NCBI GenBank assembly: GCA_032164295.1
Contig: JAJHTX010000002.1
Span: 4,092,001-4,156,000 of the forward strand
Source: Inonotus obliquus
Lineage: Eukaryota; Basidiomycota; Agaricomycetes; Hymenochaetales; Hymenochaetaceae
Direction of reading: 5' to 3'
Length of the DNA: 64,000 bases
Shown: positions 1 to 12,075 of the stretch, piece after piece
Layout of the letters: each line of letters starts with the position of its first letter
Position numbering within the stretch: position 1 is the stretch's first letter
The notes under the pieces: model-generated
Told to the model about the DNA's origin: nothing
Databases searched by the model: none
Seen by the model: the letters and a program-made list of their open reading frames with translations, nothing else
Made by a program: the position numbers and the translations under genes

Positions 1-764
1 CATCCTGTGATGCATCAATCAACAAAAGCTTGATTTAGAAGGGTGCTTGCGGTGTAGACGTACCCGCCTGATGCTACTCGGCTTGGGCCTTCGCTTGATG
101 TTTAATGCGAAAGTATGGCCCGTTTTCTCGACATGTGTCCGTGCATGGTGACGTTCCGGACTGAGGCAGCCACCGTTGAAGCAGGAAAGACAAACATCGA
201 TGCCCGCTTCGCCGTCCTAAGCACTGCTTGAGTGTGGCGCAGATGACCAGGACTGGAATTCCGCACCTGATTGTCAAAGCACTGCGTACACTCTTCTCGA
301 TGAACAGACTGGGATAATTTCGGACCCGAGAGCTGAGCTAGAAGAGATATGTGCGTACATCCTGCAGTCATTTCGCACCTAGGCGTTCTACAGATGAGAC
401 GATGATGGATGTAAGAAACGATGTGCCTTTGAATTTTGATTGTGACCACGCGTCCATCACGTGGCCATCGTGTCGCGACGCGCTCAGCTTCAATTGTTTG
501 TTTATTTTATTATTTGCTCGTTACTTGACCTGGAAGGACTCCATGGGTCATAAACCACGATCAGAGTGAGGAACAGTGGCACGCGTTGGTGAAAGGCTGA
601 ACAGACTCCTCTCAGAAAAGAACCCACACAAGACAAGAACTCCCGATGAATCAACCAATTCGTTTTCGAGTTCAATGAAACGTTAGTACAAGAGATACGC
701 AGTACTCGCATCGCAGACCGGATAGTCATCAATACCGATACGAGATTGACCAGAGCTGGGTTGA
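1..764. other. Left-edge region, no gene supported
   Basis: Short ORFs occur on both strands, but none has composition, splice structure or family resemblance that I can support. It is treated as intergenic sequence downstream of the minus-strand gene that ends at 765. Confidence 0.4.
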
Positions 765-1543
765 TCATTCTGTGGCCGTTTCAGCCTTGTCATCCTCCTT
801 CGTGCCTTCAGCCTTGTCATCCTCCTTCGCGTCTTCAGCTTTCTCAGCTCCCTCATTCACCTTCCCGGCCTTTTCAACTTCTTCATCTGTTTCTTTGGAA
901 CCCTTCTCTTCATCATCTACGCTATCTTTAGCGTTCTTGCTTCCAACAACTGTAGCATTGATCCTGTTTATAGACCATCAGTATGAAACAACGGAAGAAT
1001 CAGAGAGATGCAAACGCACGAAATCATAACTTGCACCTTCTCAGGTTCACCACCGTCTGGGTTCGGTATCTCAATCGTCACACGCTTGCTCCCCTTCCAG
1101 CCATAGCTGCCTGTGCTGAACTCCGTGGGGATCAACGTGGCTGATCCGATGGCACCTGGATCCACCGCAGTTGAAGGCACAGTATTGTCATCAGCGGTGA
1201 TAGCTGGTGGCGTGTGCGTGAAGTTTACATGCAATGGAAGGGCCTTTGATTTGAAGGCCGATGGTGCAAGCGATGCCTATGGATGTGCAAACTGTTAGAC
1301 AACAGAACTACTGAGCGAATAAGCTATGATCAAGTACCTTCGGACCCTTCTTGCCTCCCCTTGACGTAGCCTTTCCGTTCCTCGGCGATTCGCTGGTCTT
1401 CTGATTCTTTGATGAGCGGGTTGCTCTCGGTTCGGGAGCACTGCGTTTAGTTCCTGTAGATGATGGCAAAGAAAATCGTGTTGAGTCGCTTCCTGAACGA
1501 AATACATGCGTGAAATGCGAAAAGGAGCGGACGTACCAGCCAT
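765..1543 (-). CDS. Conserved basidiomycete-type protein of unknown function
   Basis: A spliced minus-strand model gives 205 residues from four exons: 1543-1537, 1492-1338, 1276-1020 and 963-765. The first exon is only 7 nt (ATGGCTG before a GTACGT donor). The last intron has a GTGCGT donor and a TACTGAT branch site. All phases close. The N-terminus is basic and Ser/Lys-rich (about residues 10-54) and could be a nuclear signal. A central segment with the core GSYGWKGSKRVTIEI and an INATVVGSK stretch looks globular. The last 50 residues are Glu/Lys/Asp-rich and contain a duplicated KEDDKAE unit. I do not recognise an assigned function; the GWKGSKR core resembles proteins annotated as hypothetical in Agaricomycetes, from memory. 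The model is firm, the role is unknown. Confidence 0.75.
782..835. repeat. 27-bp tandem duplication in coding sequence
   Basis: Two near-identical 27-bp copies (782-808 and 809-835) encode the repeated acidic KEDDKAE unit at the C-terminus of the minus-strand gene. Confidence 0.8.
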
Positions 1544-3420
1544 GATCGTGGTTTGTGTGTAAGAAGGGAGTGAATAGCAAGAAAAAATATGAACACATAT
1601 AAACAAGAACTCGGCTGGGCCGCATTGAATTGTGGCCGTGAGGGCCGAGGTCGACAGAGCAACCAAACCACCACCACGTGCCAACCACGTGTGTGGGATC
1701 AACATACACAAATAGAACATGATAGACGCTTTTGAAATCTCAAATACTTCAAATTACGGTCTTTGATAATTATGAGTGCATACAGCGATAGCAACCGGCA
1801 TACAGAAAGCGTATATATATAACAGATGATTGATCATACGGATCCTGCTTCAGGCCGACTGTTCGCCAAGCTGTAATCCCGAGCAACGCCCTGTCTGCAG
1901 CCATCTATATAACACCCTGTGTGCGACTAAAAGTGTCCTGATTCGCGCAAGTAGGGCAGACAAAATCTATCTGAGGAGCTAAATGAAAGCGTGAGAAACC
2001 GAAGCTCACATCCTTGTGGAATGTGGAGTTCATGACTCACTGTACTGCTCGGGATACTGGCGACTAGAAAGTCGATCATAAGCGCGATTTCTGGAGGATC
2101 AGGATCGGAGGATACAAAGCGGTAGTACGTACTATTGCCAACATGTCCTCTGACAACTGGGAGGAAGGCAGTCTATCGGATGGTTGGGACTGAACTTGCA
2201 TTTTGGATTAACGCAGTAGATCTTTTAGAACTGGTCAGATATAAATTCTCCCTGAACGGTGCCAAGCTCCCCGGTACCATTTCGTCAGCCTACAGTATTA
2301 GTTAGCTATAATTGATTATATTCCCTGTCGCAATACCCACAAGAGGAATCCTATGACCGCATTTCAAGTAGACGTTTGTGACTCTGAACAGAGTATAGTC
2401 AGATGTAGCTCGTAGTGAGTGCACGTCCCAGACGAACCTTCTCCAGTGACACATTTCTGGTTAAGTGTGGTCTCTGGTGCGGAAGGATGAGGTATAGTGT
2501 GGAGTTTGGTATAGCTGAGGAGACGTCGCTCGGTTGCTGCCTCACTTCGCTTTTCCTCACCGCACTTTATACCCGAGAAATTGAGGCATAGCCAGCACTA
2601 GCTGTCGGAGTGGAGAGTTATCGCTGATTTCCAGTATTCTTCCCAATCAGGTCTGAGAAATCATATACCACATCGCGTCAACAAAGCTCAGGCCTCAACA
2701 AAATGAAATTTCATCGAAGCTTGCGGCGAAAGCCACAGAGCTGAGGGTGGATGCTTCTGAATTCCTGAGACAAATTTTAACGGTGCTCCGCACGTCCCGA
2801 GGAGACCGTTAGTTAAGGCTGTGAAAGGATCAATATACCGTCCGGGAAATAGCCTGAAAACACACCTCGAGTACTGTACGCAGCAGGAAAGGACCGCAGT
2901 ACTGATCGGTCAAGAGTCTGCTTTGTAGGAGCGCCGCTTCTTTCACTGCTTTCGACCCTTACATTCTGACCATTCCTTGGCACGCCGGACTAGCCACCAT
3001 ACGACGAATTCATGGCCCATGCGGCGCCCGAGCAAATATGAAAGAGCTGCATAGCAGTGGATTGTTACTTCGCTGGGTACTCGGAACAGTCTCCAGTATG
3101 AGATGAGTCAGAACACTGTTGTACGAAGGGAAGTACATCTTGAAACGAGGCAATCACCAGAACAACGCTTTTCCCATATCAAGCCTACAGTCAAGTAACC
3201 TTTCGAGGGCCCGAGAATCCATATGGTACAAGTGCCCCCGCATCTGATGTATCAAATATTGCATAGGGCCATTAATTGCTGAGGAGCCGAGGTGCTGCAC
3301 AGAATTGGAAAGGTGGAGGTTTGTTGCTACCAAGAAAGGGAACTTGATAATATAGTAATACGAGATTCTCGACATATCACATGACTACTGGACTCTGTTT
3401 TGGCATTGGACTCCATCGTC
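1544..3420. other. Gene-free stretch
   Basis: About 1.9 kb with no ORF or spliced model that I can defend and no clear transposon protein. It includes the upstream region of the minus-strand gene that starts at 1543. Confidence 0.4.
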
Positions 3421-3936
3421 ATGGCAAGAAAGGGAAAACGATTCGTTGAATCAAAAGTAGGTTCCTATCTCTTTCATTTTGCGAATGCGACTTATCTTGG
3501 CTGGATCGATCACCTTATCTCCAGAATGAAGCGCTGTCGCTAGCAGTATCCATCGGAGAGTCCCAGGAAGAGAAAATCCTGGTCAAGAAAATGCAAAACA
3601 ATGTCAGCTCCCGTTAACTACGCGCAGGATTCTCCGGAAGGCTCACATATTATTGCAACTATCAACAACAATATGATAGGGACGGCTAGAAGATCGTCGA
3701 AACAAGGAAGAACGCCGCGGTTCGTCTAACAACAGTCGACTCGTAAGTAATGAAGTTTGATCTGGTCACAAGCATGGAATTTTCAAGGTCTCTTACAGGA
3801 GAAGGCTAAAGAAGTAGTCCGTGCACGGTCGGCTCGGGTGAAGAAGCGGAAGGCGAAAATGCGAAAAATTGCCGACGGGGTTGAAGAGCCATCCGAAACG
3901 CAAACTCCCCGAAGAAAGGGTGTATCGTTTGCTTAA
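3421..3936 (+). CDS. Small basic conserved-looking protein, four exons
   Basis: The gene has no long ORF but assembles cleanly: exons 3421-3456, 3525-3602, 3680-3742 and 3799-3936, all joined in phase 0, give 104 residues. The last intron has a perfect GTAAGT donor. The second intron donor (GTCAGC) is weaker. The protein begins MARKGKRFVESK, has a short hydrophobic helix (LSLAVSIG), then a long Arg/Lys/Glu-rich helical stretch with KAKEVVRARSARVKKRKAKM, and ends RRKGVSFA. That composition and the VSFA end recall small nucleolar ribosome-assembly factors; the end of yeast Loc1 is similar as I remember it. The functional link is inference only. Exon 3 (21 codons) is the least certain part. Confidence 0.6.
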
Positions 3937-5920
3937 TTGTGATCGAGTTCAGTTCCAACGATGCAAGGCCTCAAGTTAGATTCCAATATAACGTTATAGT
4001 CCAGTCATGCTTCTCAGGCGAAACGCTTATCAATAATCATTCCAAGCTCAAGTTTTGCTTCATTCCCGACCATGAGTCATGACCTCTGTACCGAGATTTT
4101 CGGGGTTACGTTACACCGCTCATGAGATTATCATCCATTTTTAAGCAGCTCCTTAGATTGTATCCCTTCTGCTGTACTTCAAGATCCGCCATTCGAGGTC
4201 CAATGATCGCAATGTGTTGATAAAGGTTGTCTGATACGACCATTGATCGTTGTGATCACACGGAATTGAGCCGTAGACGGGCTTTCTCCTCGCATGTGGA
4301 GAATCTGAGCTGATTGCTTCTTTTTCTTTTACTTATGTAGCATGGTGTGCGTCTAAATGTCGAGAATGATCTAATCCAACGTTCTTTCCAGCCACTGCAG
4401 CATAGGAAGAGCCGATCTCGCAAAGCTCCTTTGTACTGTCGTGATTGGTCACCAGTGTCCATCACGACAGAAACGTCACTGAGCTTCGGGCTCGGATGGC
4501 ATCTGTTTATGCCATGGTCACGGGGCAACAGCACACCCATTTGTCAAGGGCGCTAGCCACCGCAGTGCGGAGACGAGGTTGTCATGATTTCAGTGATGAA
4601 GTTGTATTGCGCGCAGCTGCAATCGGATGTCGAACAAACTGATGGGATCTTAACATATTCCGTTCTCGCTAGGTTTATTCTCGCTAGGGCCATCGGGCTT
4701 CTGCCAGTGGTTTCGACAATGAACCACCAGCAAAAGCTGCGGCGTCGGGAAAAGGTTCTAATCTCAAGTGTCGTACTTCTCACAAGTTTCATCAACAGGG
4801 TCATCGTATCTCAAGATTAGATTTGCACTGATGGAATCTTTCGTCATAAGTCCAGCGGATCACTCTTGAGATAGCAGGTCGACCGTAACAGGGAAGCATG
4901 ATTTTTCTCCTTGTATCTTTGGTGACTGGTGCAGCTGGTTTAGTAGACGAGGAAGAAAACAACACTGTAGGGTTGTCTTCGCTAAAATAAGATTGCTTTG
5001 GCAGTTTCCAAGTCGTTTTCAGCTCCGAAATCACACATCATCGCGTGGTTCAACCTTACTGCAATCTCAGTTCCGAAGTAAGTAGTTGGGATGTTTAATC
5101 AGTTCAGCCTTTGAGCATCCGCGCAATTTCGTTGTTGCGGTGCCACTGTTGTACCGATGTGCTTCCATGCAATTCGCAATACTGTAAGTGCTATCTCCGG
5201 TGCAGAAACAAGGGCAACCTATGAAGGACGCATGCCACTATCCCAGAATACGCATGTCGTGGCACGACTCGACCTCACCTGCAATCCTTCCATTGAGTAA
5301 TCTCGCTTGGAGTGAAACAGCGGGTAATAATGTAGATCACTTACCAAATGCTTCTCAATGATCTTGTATCATATCAGGTTTTCAATCTCCTACAAGTCCG
5401 TTGATCTTGAGGCATATACGAAGAACAGAAGGCGATTATAGATTCCTTTCGGATATCAATATCAATCCTATCGGTCAGAAGCACACTGATGACCATGGCC
5501 ACAAACATGAGACTGAGATATAACAAATGATTCGAGTTACACCATGTTCTCAAATGTACCGGGGGAGTTCGTGATTCCCGCCCCTTCAGGTGCCCATCTG
5601 GACTCGTGAGCTGGCACCGCGATACGCCGCAATCCGGTCAGTGATGATGTCCCTCTTCACTTTCATTCGAGGTGGTTGAGCCATGGAGATTAAGAGACAC
5701 AGCATTCATTTGAAGCAGCGTCCGACGAGACGGGTAGGTGTGATTTTTTGAAAAGCACAGTCAACCCTGAGATCGTTTCTCGCCTCGTTTCACAGCTTTT
5801 GCCTACGGCAGTCTGGGGTGACATCCGCAGTCTCCGATTTTCACAAGGGCTATACTCCTTTCTGATTTCAACGTGATTAAATTGCATAGGTTAGTACAGT
5901 TTGCTTATTTCCTCATTACT
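3937..5920. other. Gene-free stretch
   Basis: About 2 kb. Several ORFs of 60-95 codons lie here on both strands, but none shows family motifs, and no consistent spliced model emerged. Confidence 0.35.
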
Positions 5921-6876
5921 TCACAGATCAAAATCAGAGTCCGAGTCGTCACTCTTGCGCGTAGAATCTCGAATGTTCTTCGGCGTGCGTACGTTTGTCT
6001 TTGCTACCGATAACCTCGGGAACCTTTCGTCATCCGATAGATCGTCCTCATCATTGTCAGATAGTTTCCGAGTAGGCTGTGGAAGACGAGAGGGAAGTAC
6101 GGCTCCGCAGCTTACAAGGAGAGTCTCGAGCTCTGTGAAGCCAATCAAACAATGTTAATGGAACTAGACTATTGACCCAATACCTTCAAGATCTCGTTCT
6201 CTATCGATCCCCCATGCAATCTGCTGGTTGATTATTTCTCCGTTACGATAGACGAAGAGAGTGGGTAGATGGCGATCCGGGTAGTTTGGAATGCATTTAT
6301 CTCCGACGATTGAGACGAATTTTGTGCGTGGATGGCGAGTAGCTAATGTACGAATATGATTGAAGGCTCGTTCACTCGGTGTGTGGCTCATGGGAAGAGT
6401 AAGAATAGTTGGATCAATCCAATAGCGGAAAACTTACCCGTCCTTGTACAAGAAACATACTACCCCTGTACCCTTGCCGCCCATCTCTTCACCTTCTTCA
6501 CCAATTTTGCTTGCTTCTGTCACCTCTCTCGTGTAATCGTCACGTCCAATTGGATATACTCGTCCAAATCTCTCTCGCATTTGCTCTTTCTGCATCTCAG
6601 CGATACGTTTTCGTCGGTACGCCTCAATGGCACGCGCTTCATCATCATCACGGGCCTCGTCAGCTCGCTCTTTTAGTTGATGTGGCTCATAATCCTCCAG
6701 TAACTCCTCTAATGAAGGCGATGGTGGAGGAGATGGTGTGCGTGGTGCTTCCGGCTTGGGAGGCAGTATCCCATGTTTGCGAAGAGCATCATTACTGGGA
6801 CGAGTGTTAATTGTGACCAGAACGGAAGGAGGCTCTGAGCTCACAATTCGGTATCCTCATCGGGGTTGATGGCCAT
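5921..6876 (-). CDS. PLP2: Phosducin-like protein (PLP2/PDCL3 type)
   Basis: Four exons (6876-6845, 6794-6438, 6386-6184, 6132-5921) encode 267 residues. The start was placed at 6876 because this exon gives MAINPDEDTEF joined to NDALRKHGILPPK, the conserved N-terminus of phosducin-like proteins. The GTG-led ORF at 6844 is intron read-through. Residues 50-90 are an acidic-basic helix (AIEAYRRKRIAEM), followed by the thioredoxin-like phosducin domain with FGRVYPIGRDDY and the hallmark CIPNYPDRHLPTLFVY. The tail is Asp/Ser-rich (DDSDSDFDL). Family members are cytosolic co-chaperones of the CCT/TRiC chaperonin that assist folding of actin, tubulin and related clients. The gene is divergent from Dicer, with 267 bp between the starts. 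Confidence 0.93.
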
Positions 6877-7143
6877 CGTAAAATAGCAATGTGAATGAAG
6901 AAAACTTCAGAGCTCCCCCGTTTGCATTCAAATCTGTTCGTCAGCTGCGGTGAAAGAGTGAACAACGAAATGGTAGTGAGATGCGCAGTGCGCAGTGAGC
7001 GCAGGCGACAAAAATTGCCTTCGGGCGTCTGCGAGGAAAGTTGCGGCGCCTAACTTTCTTTTATCTGACCAACATCATGCATATGGTCCAGGCATACATG
7101 AATAGCACGTTCCTATACTTTCTTCTCCTCTCCCATTGTCCTT
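6877..7143. promoter_or_regulatory. Shared divergent promoter, phosducin-like gene and Dicer
   Basis: The 267-bp gap between two outward-facing start codons must carry both promoters. It has a pyrimidine-rich tract just upstream of the Dicer start. No operator-like motif could be assigned. Confidence 0.45.
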
Positions 7144-10100
7144 ATGTCTAACAGCGACGAGTACCTCCAATTAGTCCCTCGCGAGTATCAGGAGGAGATA
7201 TTTGAACAGGCGCGACAGGAGAATGTCATTGCAGCACTCGAAACCGGCAGCGGAAAGACCCTCATCGCGGCGCTTCTCATCAAATGGGTAATGGCACAGC
7301 CGTCGTTGGTGGGGAAAAAGGTTATTTTCCTGGTGCCGAAGGTTCCCCTTGTCGATCAGCAGCGCGCCTTCCTCGCCCAGCAGACGCCTCTGGTCGTTAG
7401 TGGTTATACGGGCGCTATGGGTGTTGAATCTTGGGACAAGTCAAGATGGGCACTCGAGTTTGGCCGGTCAGATTGTCTTGTGATGACAGGTATATCGAAA
7501 TCTTCCGCGTATTCTACCTGCGTTTCAAGCTATCCCAGCGCAGGTCTTCAAGAATATTCTTGTGCATGGCTATTGGAACTTGAGTCAGGTCTGTCGATGG
7601 ACAATCTGTTCATGACAAAATCGAACTGACGCCGACTTTCCTAATCTAGATTTCGTTGTTGATATTTGATGAATGCCACCATGCACAGAAGAACCATCCG
7701 TATAGGATGATAATGACAGATTTCTACCATCTCAGTGGCGAAAAACCGAAGGTATTCGGTATGACAGCGTCCCCGATATGGAATTCAAAGAGACCATCAG
7801 CTTCAGTAGAGGCTTTACAAGAAAGCCTGTCGGCGAAAGTAATCGCTGTTCGTGAGCACTCTGATTCTCTGAGACAATACATGAACCGTCCAACCGAAGT
7901 ACGTGGTGTGCTTTTGATGCATGATGGGGGGTCATTTAATCTTCTTAGATTATTGCGACATTCCCCAGTGCAACAGAGGATCGCTATACGACTTACTACA
8001 AACCGACGCTGTGGGAGGAGCTGCTGTCAGATAACCTCGCCGAAGTTGCACGCCTCCATGTAAAGCCATTGCAGAATCGACACAAGCACACATTAGACGC
8101 CGTTGGTCCGGCAGGTGCAGACTACTTTCTACTTGTGCATACGAAAAAGGTGGTGGAGAGCGTATCTCAGGTTGCGGCCATGTCTACCACTCCTGGAAAC
8201 AAGGTAGATGTAGATGGAACGGTCGCTGCTGGAGTAGACAGATTGCGCGGAGTAGTCGCTACTTTCGAAAGGCGGCTACTATCAGACAAGCGTGCATTGC
8301 CGTCGGAATGGATCGCACCGAAGCTTCAAGCAGCCGTTGACATTCTGGTCAAGCATCGGTCACCGACATTTCAAGGCATTATTTTTGTCAGTCAGAGGCA
8401 GCTTGTGGCGGCGTTGTCGTGGATTCTTGGTCGGATTCCCGAAACGAGGGATTGGATCCGCTGCGGAGAGCTAACAGGACATGGGCAAGGAGGATCTTCG
8501 TCAACCGGAAATGCCGAAGGGGCAATGGGAATGGCCATCAACGCACAGCGCGAGGTCGTACAGTCATTCAAGGCAGGAAAACTCAACCTTTGTAAGGCTT
8601 TCTGGCTCACATTTTCTCGAGCATGTCCTCATTTGGGATTACTTTAAGTGATCACGACGTCTGTTGGAGAAGAGGGGCTTGATTTTCCGGTAAGTTTACT
8701 TTCAACTCGGCTTCGTGAAATACAACTTCACGATAGTCATGAACAGGCTTGTGAACTTGTCATTCGCTACGATCCGGTCCTACATATGGTCGGATACGTT
8801 CAATCTCGTGGACGGGCACGGCATCAGAAATCCACGTTTGTCGTTATGATCAACGAGAACGATGCAACTGAAATCGCTCGATATCGCGCTTTTCGCGAGA
8901 TCGAACCGAACTTGAAGGCAGTGTTTCAAACTATGGACATTACTCGGCCCATCCCACCGGATTCGGAGGTCTTGAATGCAGCGGACACCGTGGAGGACGA
9001 TCCTCTTGATCTAGCTTCTCGAGAGACCTATGTCATACCATCGACTGGAGCGATGCTGACCTACAGCTCTTCCATTTCTTTGCTCCACCATCTGTGTTCT
9101 TTGATCCCAAAGGATGGATATACACCGCCTATGAGACCAAAGTTCAGCGGGACCTTCCAGGCTACCGTGAGATTACCAAAAGCATTACCACTCCCGACCG
9201 ACAAGCTCACATTCCACGGGCCGCCGAAGCGAACGAAACGAGAAGCAAAACGAGCCGTTGCCTTCGTAGCCGTGCGGGAATTGCATCGCCTAGGTGTATA
9301 TGATGACCATCTATCTCCAATCACGCCTCAAAAGGGCGAGATCATCAAGGATGCTGATGGACGTGCTATTTCGAAGGTCAGCGATGTGGCTGTTATGATG
9401 GATGTGTTTGTTGCGAGTCCGTGGAATCCTGGACCGCCTTGGCATCTCTACGCAGTTCTCATTGACGGTGTGGTCCGCTCTGGGTTAGTCTGCGGAAATG
9501 CCCTTCCAGAAGTCGATTTGACAGTACGAGGCCAGAGCATCCAGGTCCGGCGTCAATCGCCAGTTGCGGCCCTCGGTCTGTCGCCAATCCAAGTAGACTT
9601 ACTGGAGAATTTCACGAGGGCTGGTATCCGGTGGTGTCTCACGGGGTGTCCAGTCGTGTTACCCTTGGCTTGCTATTTGGTCCCATTGGATGCGCTCGGA
9701 GCAATCGATTGGCATGCGGTGAAGGAGGTGGTAGCGGGCGAAAAGGGTACAACCGATTGGAGCGGCATCTCGGAAAAGGATGAAGGCAAGATTGTAGTCA
9801 TGAACACTAGGAAGCTAGGACGACCCATGCGTTTCAAAGGAGTGCGGCAGGATATATCTTTACACGACAAACCACTTCATCTAGAGGAAGTTCAAGGACC
9901 ACATGGCACCTACTTCGACTATTTCGAACATAAGTACCACGTACGCATAAAGAACCCCAAGATGTTGGCAATCTTTCCTCCTCCAGATGGTCGCATCTTT
10001 GAGCTACAGCAAATCCCTCGACACCCCTCTTCCTCCTACGATATCGGTGCTAGCAGAACGATAATATCTGGAGAATGCCATCCAGAGCCAAGCCCAACTA

Positions 10101-11980
10101 TTCTGCTCCCTGAATCTTTTTGCATATGGGTAGCACTGGACGCTAATATGGTCGATGCCTTCGGGGTGTTCCCACCCATTTGTCAACGTCTGTGTGACGT
10201 GTTCCGCGCAAGGGTTGCTCGGCGATGCCTGAAATTTCCACCAATCCCAGATGATCTAATGATGGAAGCCCTAACTCTGCCATGCTCGACGAAGGATTTT
10301 AATAATCAGCGTTTAGAGACCATAGGGGACAGCGTTCTAAAACTATCCGTCGTGGTGTATCTATTCAACAACTTCCCGACGAAGCATGAAGGTCAATTGA
10401 CTGCTTTGAAATCTAACAGCGTGAGCAATCGCCTACTATTGGCTCGTGCGAGGGACGTGAAGCTAGAACGTTTCTTGTCTTCCGAGGTCAGAAAATTGCG
10501 TTCGTGGCCATTCGTCATACCTTCGACCCCCGATTCCAGGAAGCGCATACTTGATGGTGAAGAGGTCGCTTTTGTTCGTAGGTGCTTTCCTCGAAGAAGT
10601 CTTCAAGATTGTATGGAAGCTTCGCTCGGGGCAGCGTACGTGACAGGCGGGGTCGATATGGCGTTACAGACAGGGGCTGCACTAGGTCTCTGCTTTGGCG
10701 GTCCTGTTCCTTGGCCCGAACGGTATCCGCTCTCTGAAATGGTCACTCCGGCGGCTATATTCCGCCAGTTACAGGAGGACCTTCATTATACTTTCCGCAA
10801 TGGGAACCTCCTCGTCGAGGCTATCAAGCATCCATCCTTTGATGCCAGTGAAGGTGGATGTTGCTACCAGAGGCTGGAGTTCTTGGGAGATGGTAAGTTC
10901 TGACTTGCACTTGTTTTCAGTCTGCAATCCGCTAATCGGTTCCGGTAGCTGTCGTGGAACTCGTTGTGACCACGTATCTCTACAACAAGTTTCCGGAAGC
11001 CACATCAGGTCAAATGTCATGGTCACGCGCCAGGGCTATTTGCAATGCCACTCTCGCCGCCGTAGCGGTGAAGCGACTTTCGCTGCATAAATACATATTG
11101 GCGAATAGCGTTGACCTCAGTACGGACATTGAGAAAGAAGCCGGGTCACTTATGGCTTCTTCATACGAAGACGTAGCGATTAATGATTGGAAATACGACC
11201 CTCCGAAAGCCCTCGCTGATGTCTTTGAAAGCGTGATAGGCGCGGTATTCGTGGATTGCGGATTTAGTTACCCTACAGTGGTGCCTATCATCGAGAAAAT
11301 TATGGAGGATGTATTGAAATTACTCCATCCGGACATGCCCCGCGATCCTGTGACAAGACTTTTACAGTTTGTCGCGAAAGCTGGTTGTATGAAGGCTAAG
11401 TTTACGTGAGTTTCCTACATAAACCCCTGCCGATGCATTGACAAGACAGCCTCCCATTAGGAAAGGACAAAGTAACCCCCATGTGAAGATAAAAGACACC
11501 GTAGCCGTCTTGATTCACGACCAAATGGTAGCAGGACCACTCATCTCAGTGAATAGACCACTGGCGAAAGGTCTCGCAGCAGAAGCGGCTCTGAAAGCAC
11601 TTCAGGACAACTCATCCGAATTTCACTTGAGTAAGATCTGTACATGTATGCGTGCGGAAGATGAAGACGAGGAGGAGGCGAGTGATTTGCCCGAGAGGAA
11701 TGTTAGAGAGAAGGATATTGATGTAGAGACGATCGAGGGATTTGCCATTGCTGGGCGTGTGAGGTTGGGAGAGATCGAGAATGAAATGATTAAGGTGGAT
11801 GGGGATGAGGCGGAAACGGAGATGGGGGATGAGGAGCTGGATGAGTTGGAGAGACAGGAGGTTGAGCTGCTCCTTGCTTCACCATCTACTGTTGCGAGCG
11901 ACTTGAGTCGTAAGTTTCCGTGCTGACCTGCCGCGACTCCTAATTTTTCTGATGTCTACTTAGGCATGGATATTTCCTAG
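7144..11980 (+). CDS. Dicer (RNase III ribonuclease of RNA silencing)
   Basis: Nine exons (7144-7489, 7539-7588, 7650-7898, 7949-8591, 8649-8689, 8747-10892, 10949-11405, 11461-11909, 11964-11980) give an intact 1465-residue frame. Domain order: superfamily-2 helicase with Walker A ETGSGKT (about 34-40) and DECH box; helicase C with GYVQSRGRARHQ (about 460); Dicer dimerisation domain (about 546-640); platform and PAZ-like region with TYFDYFEHKYHVRIK (about 830); RNase IIIa with RLETIGDSVLK (about 965) and DCMEA; RNase IIIb with CYQRLEFLGDAV (about 1150) and ADVFES; then a weak dsRBD (about 1310-1360) and a long acidic tail. The signature acidic residues of both RNase III sites are present, so both cleavage centres look intact. 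It cuts dsRNA into small RNAs. The helicase, often lost in Dicer-like proteins, is complete here. No frameshift is seen. Confidence 0.96.
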
Positions 11981-12075
11981 CCAATATCTAGAAACCATCA
12001 ACTTATAAAACATCCAACCAATCCGGATTTCCAATATCCAGTTCCTGCAATTAGACAAGCACAATAGATGTAATT

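Noticed and set aside
102..449. 115-codon minus-strand ORF at the left edge
   Set aside because: No motif, no codon-like periodicity by eye, and competing ORFs on both strands.
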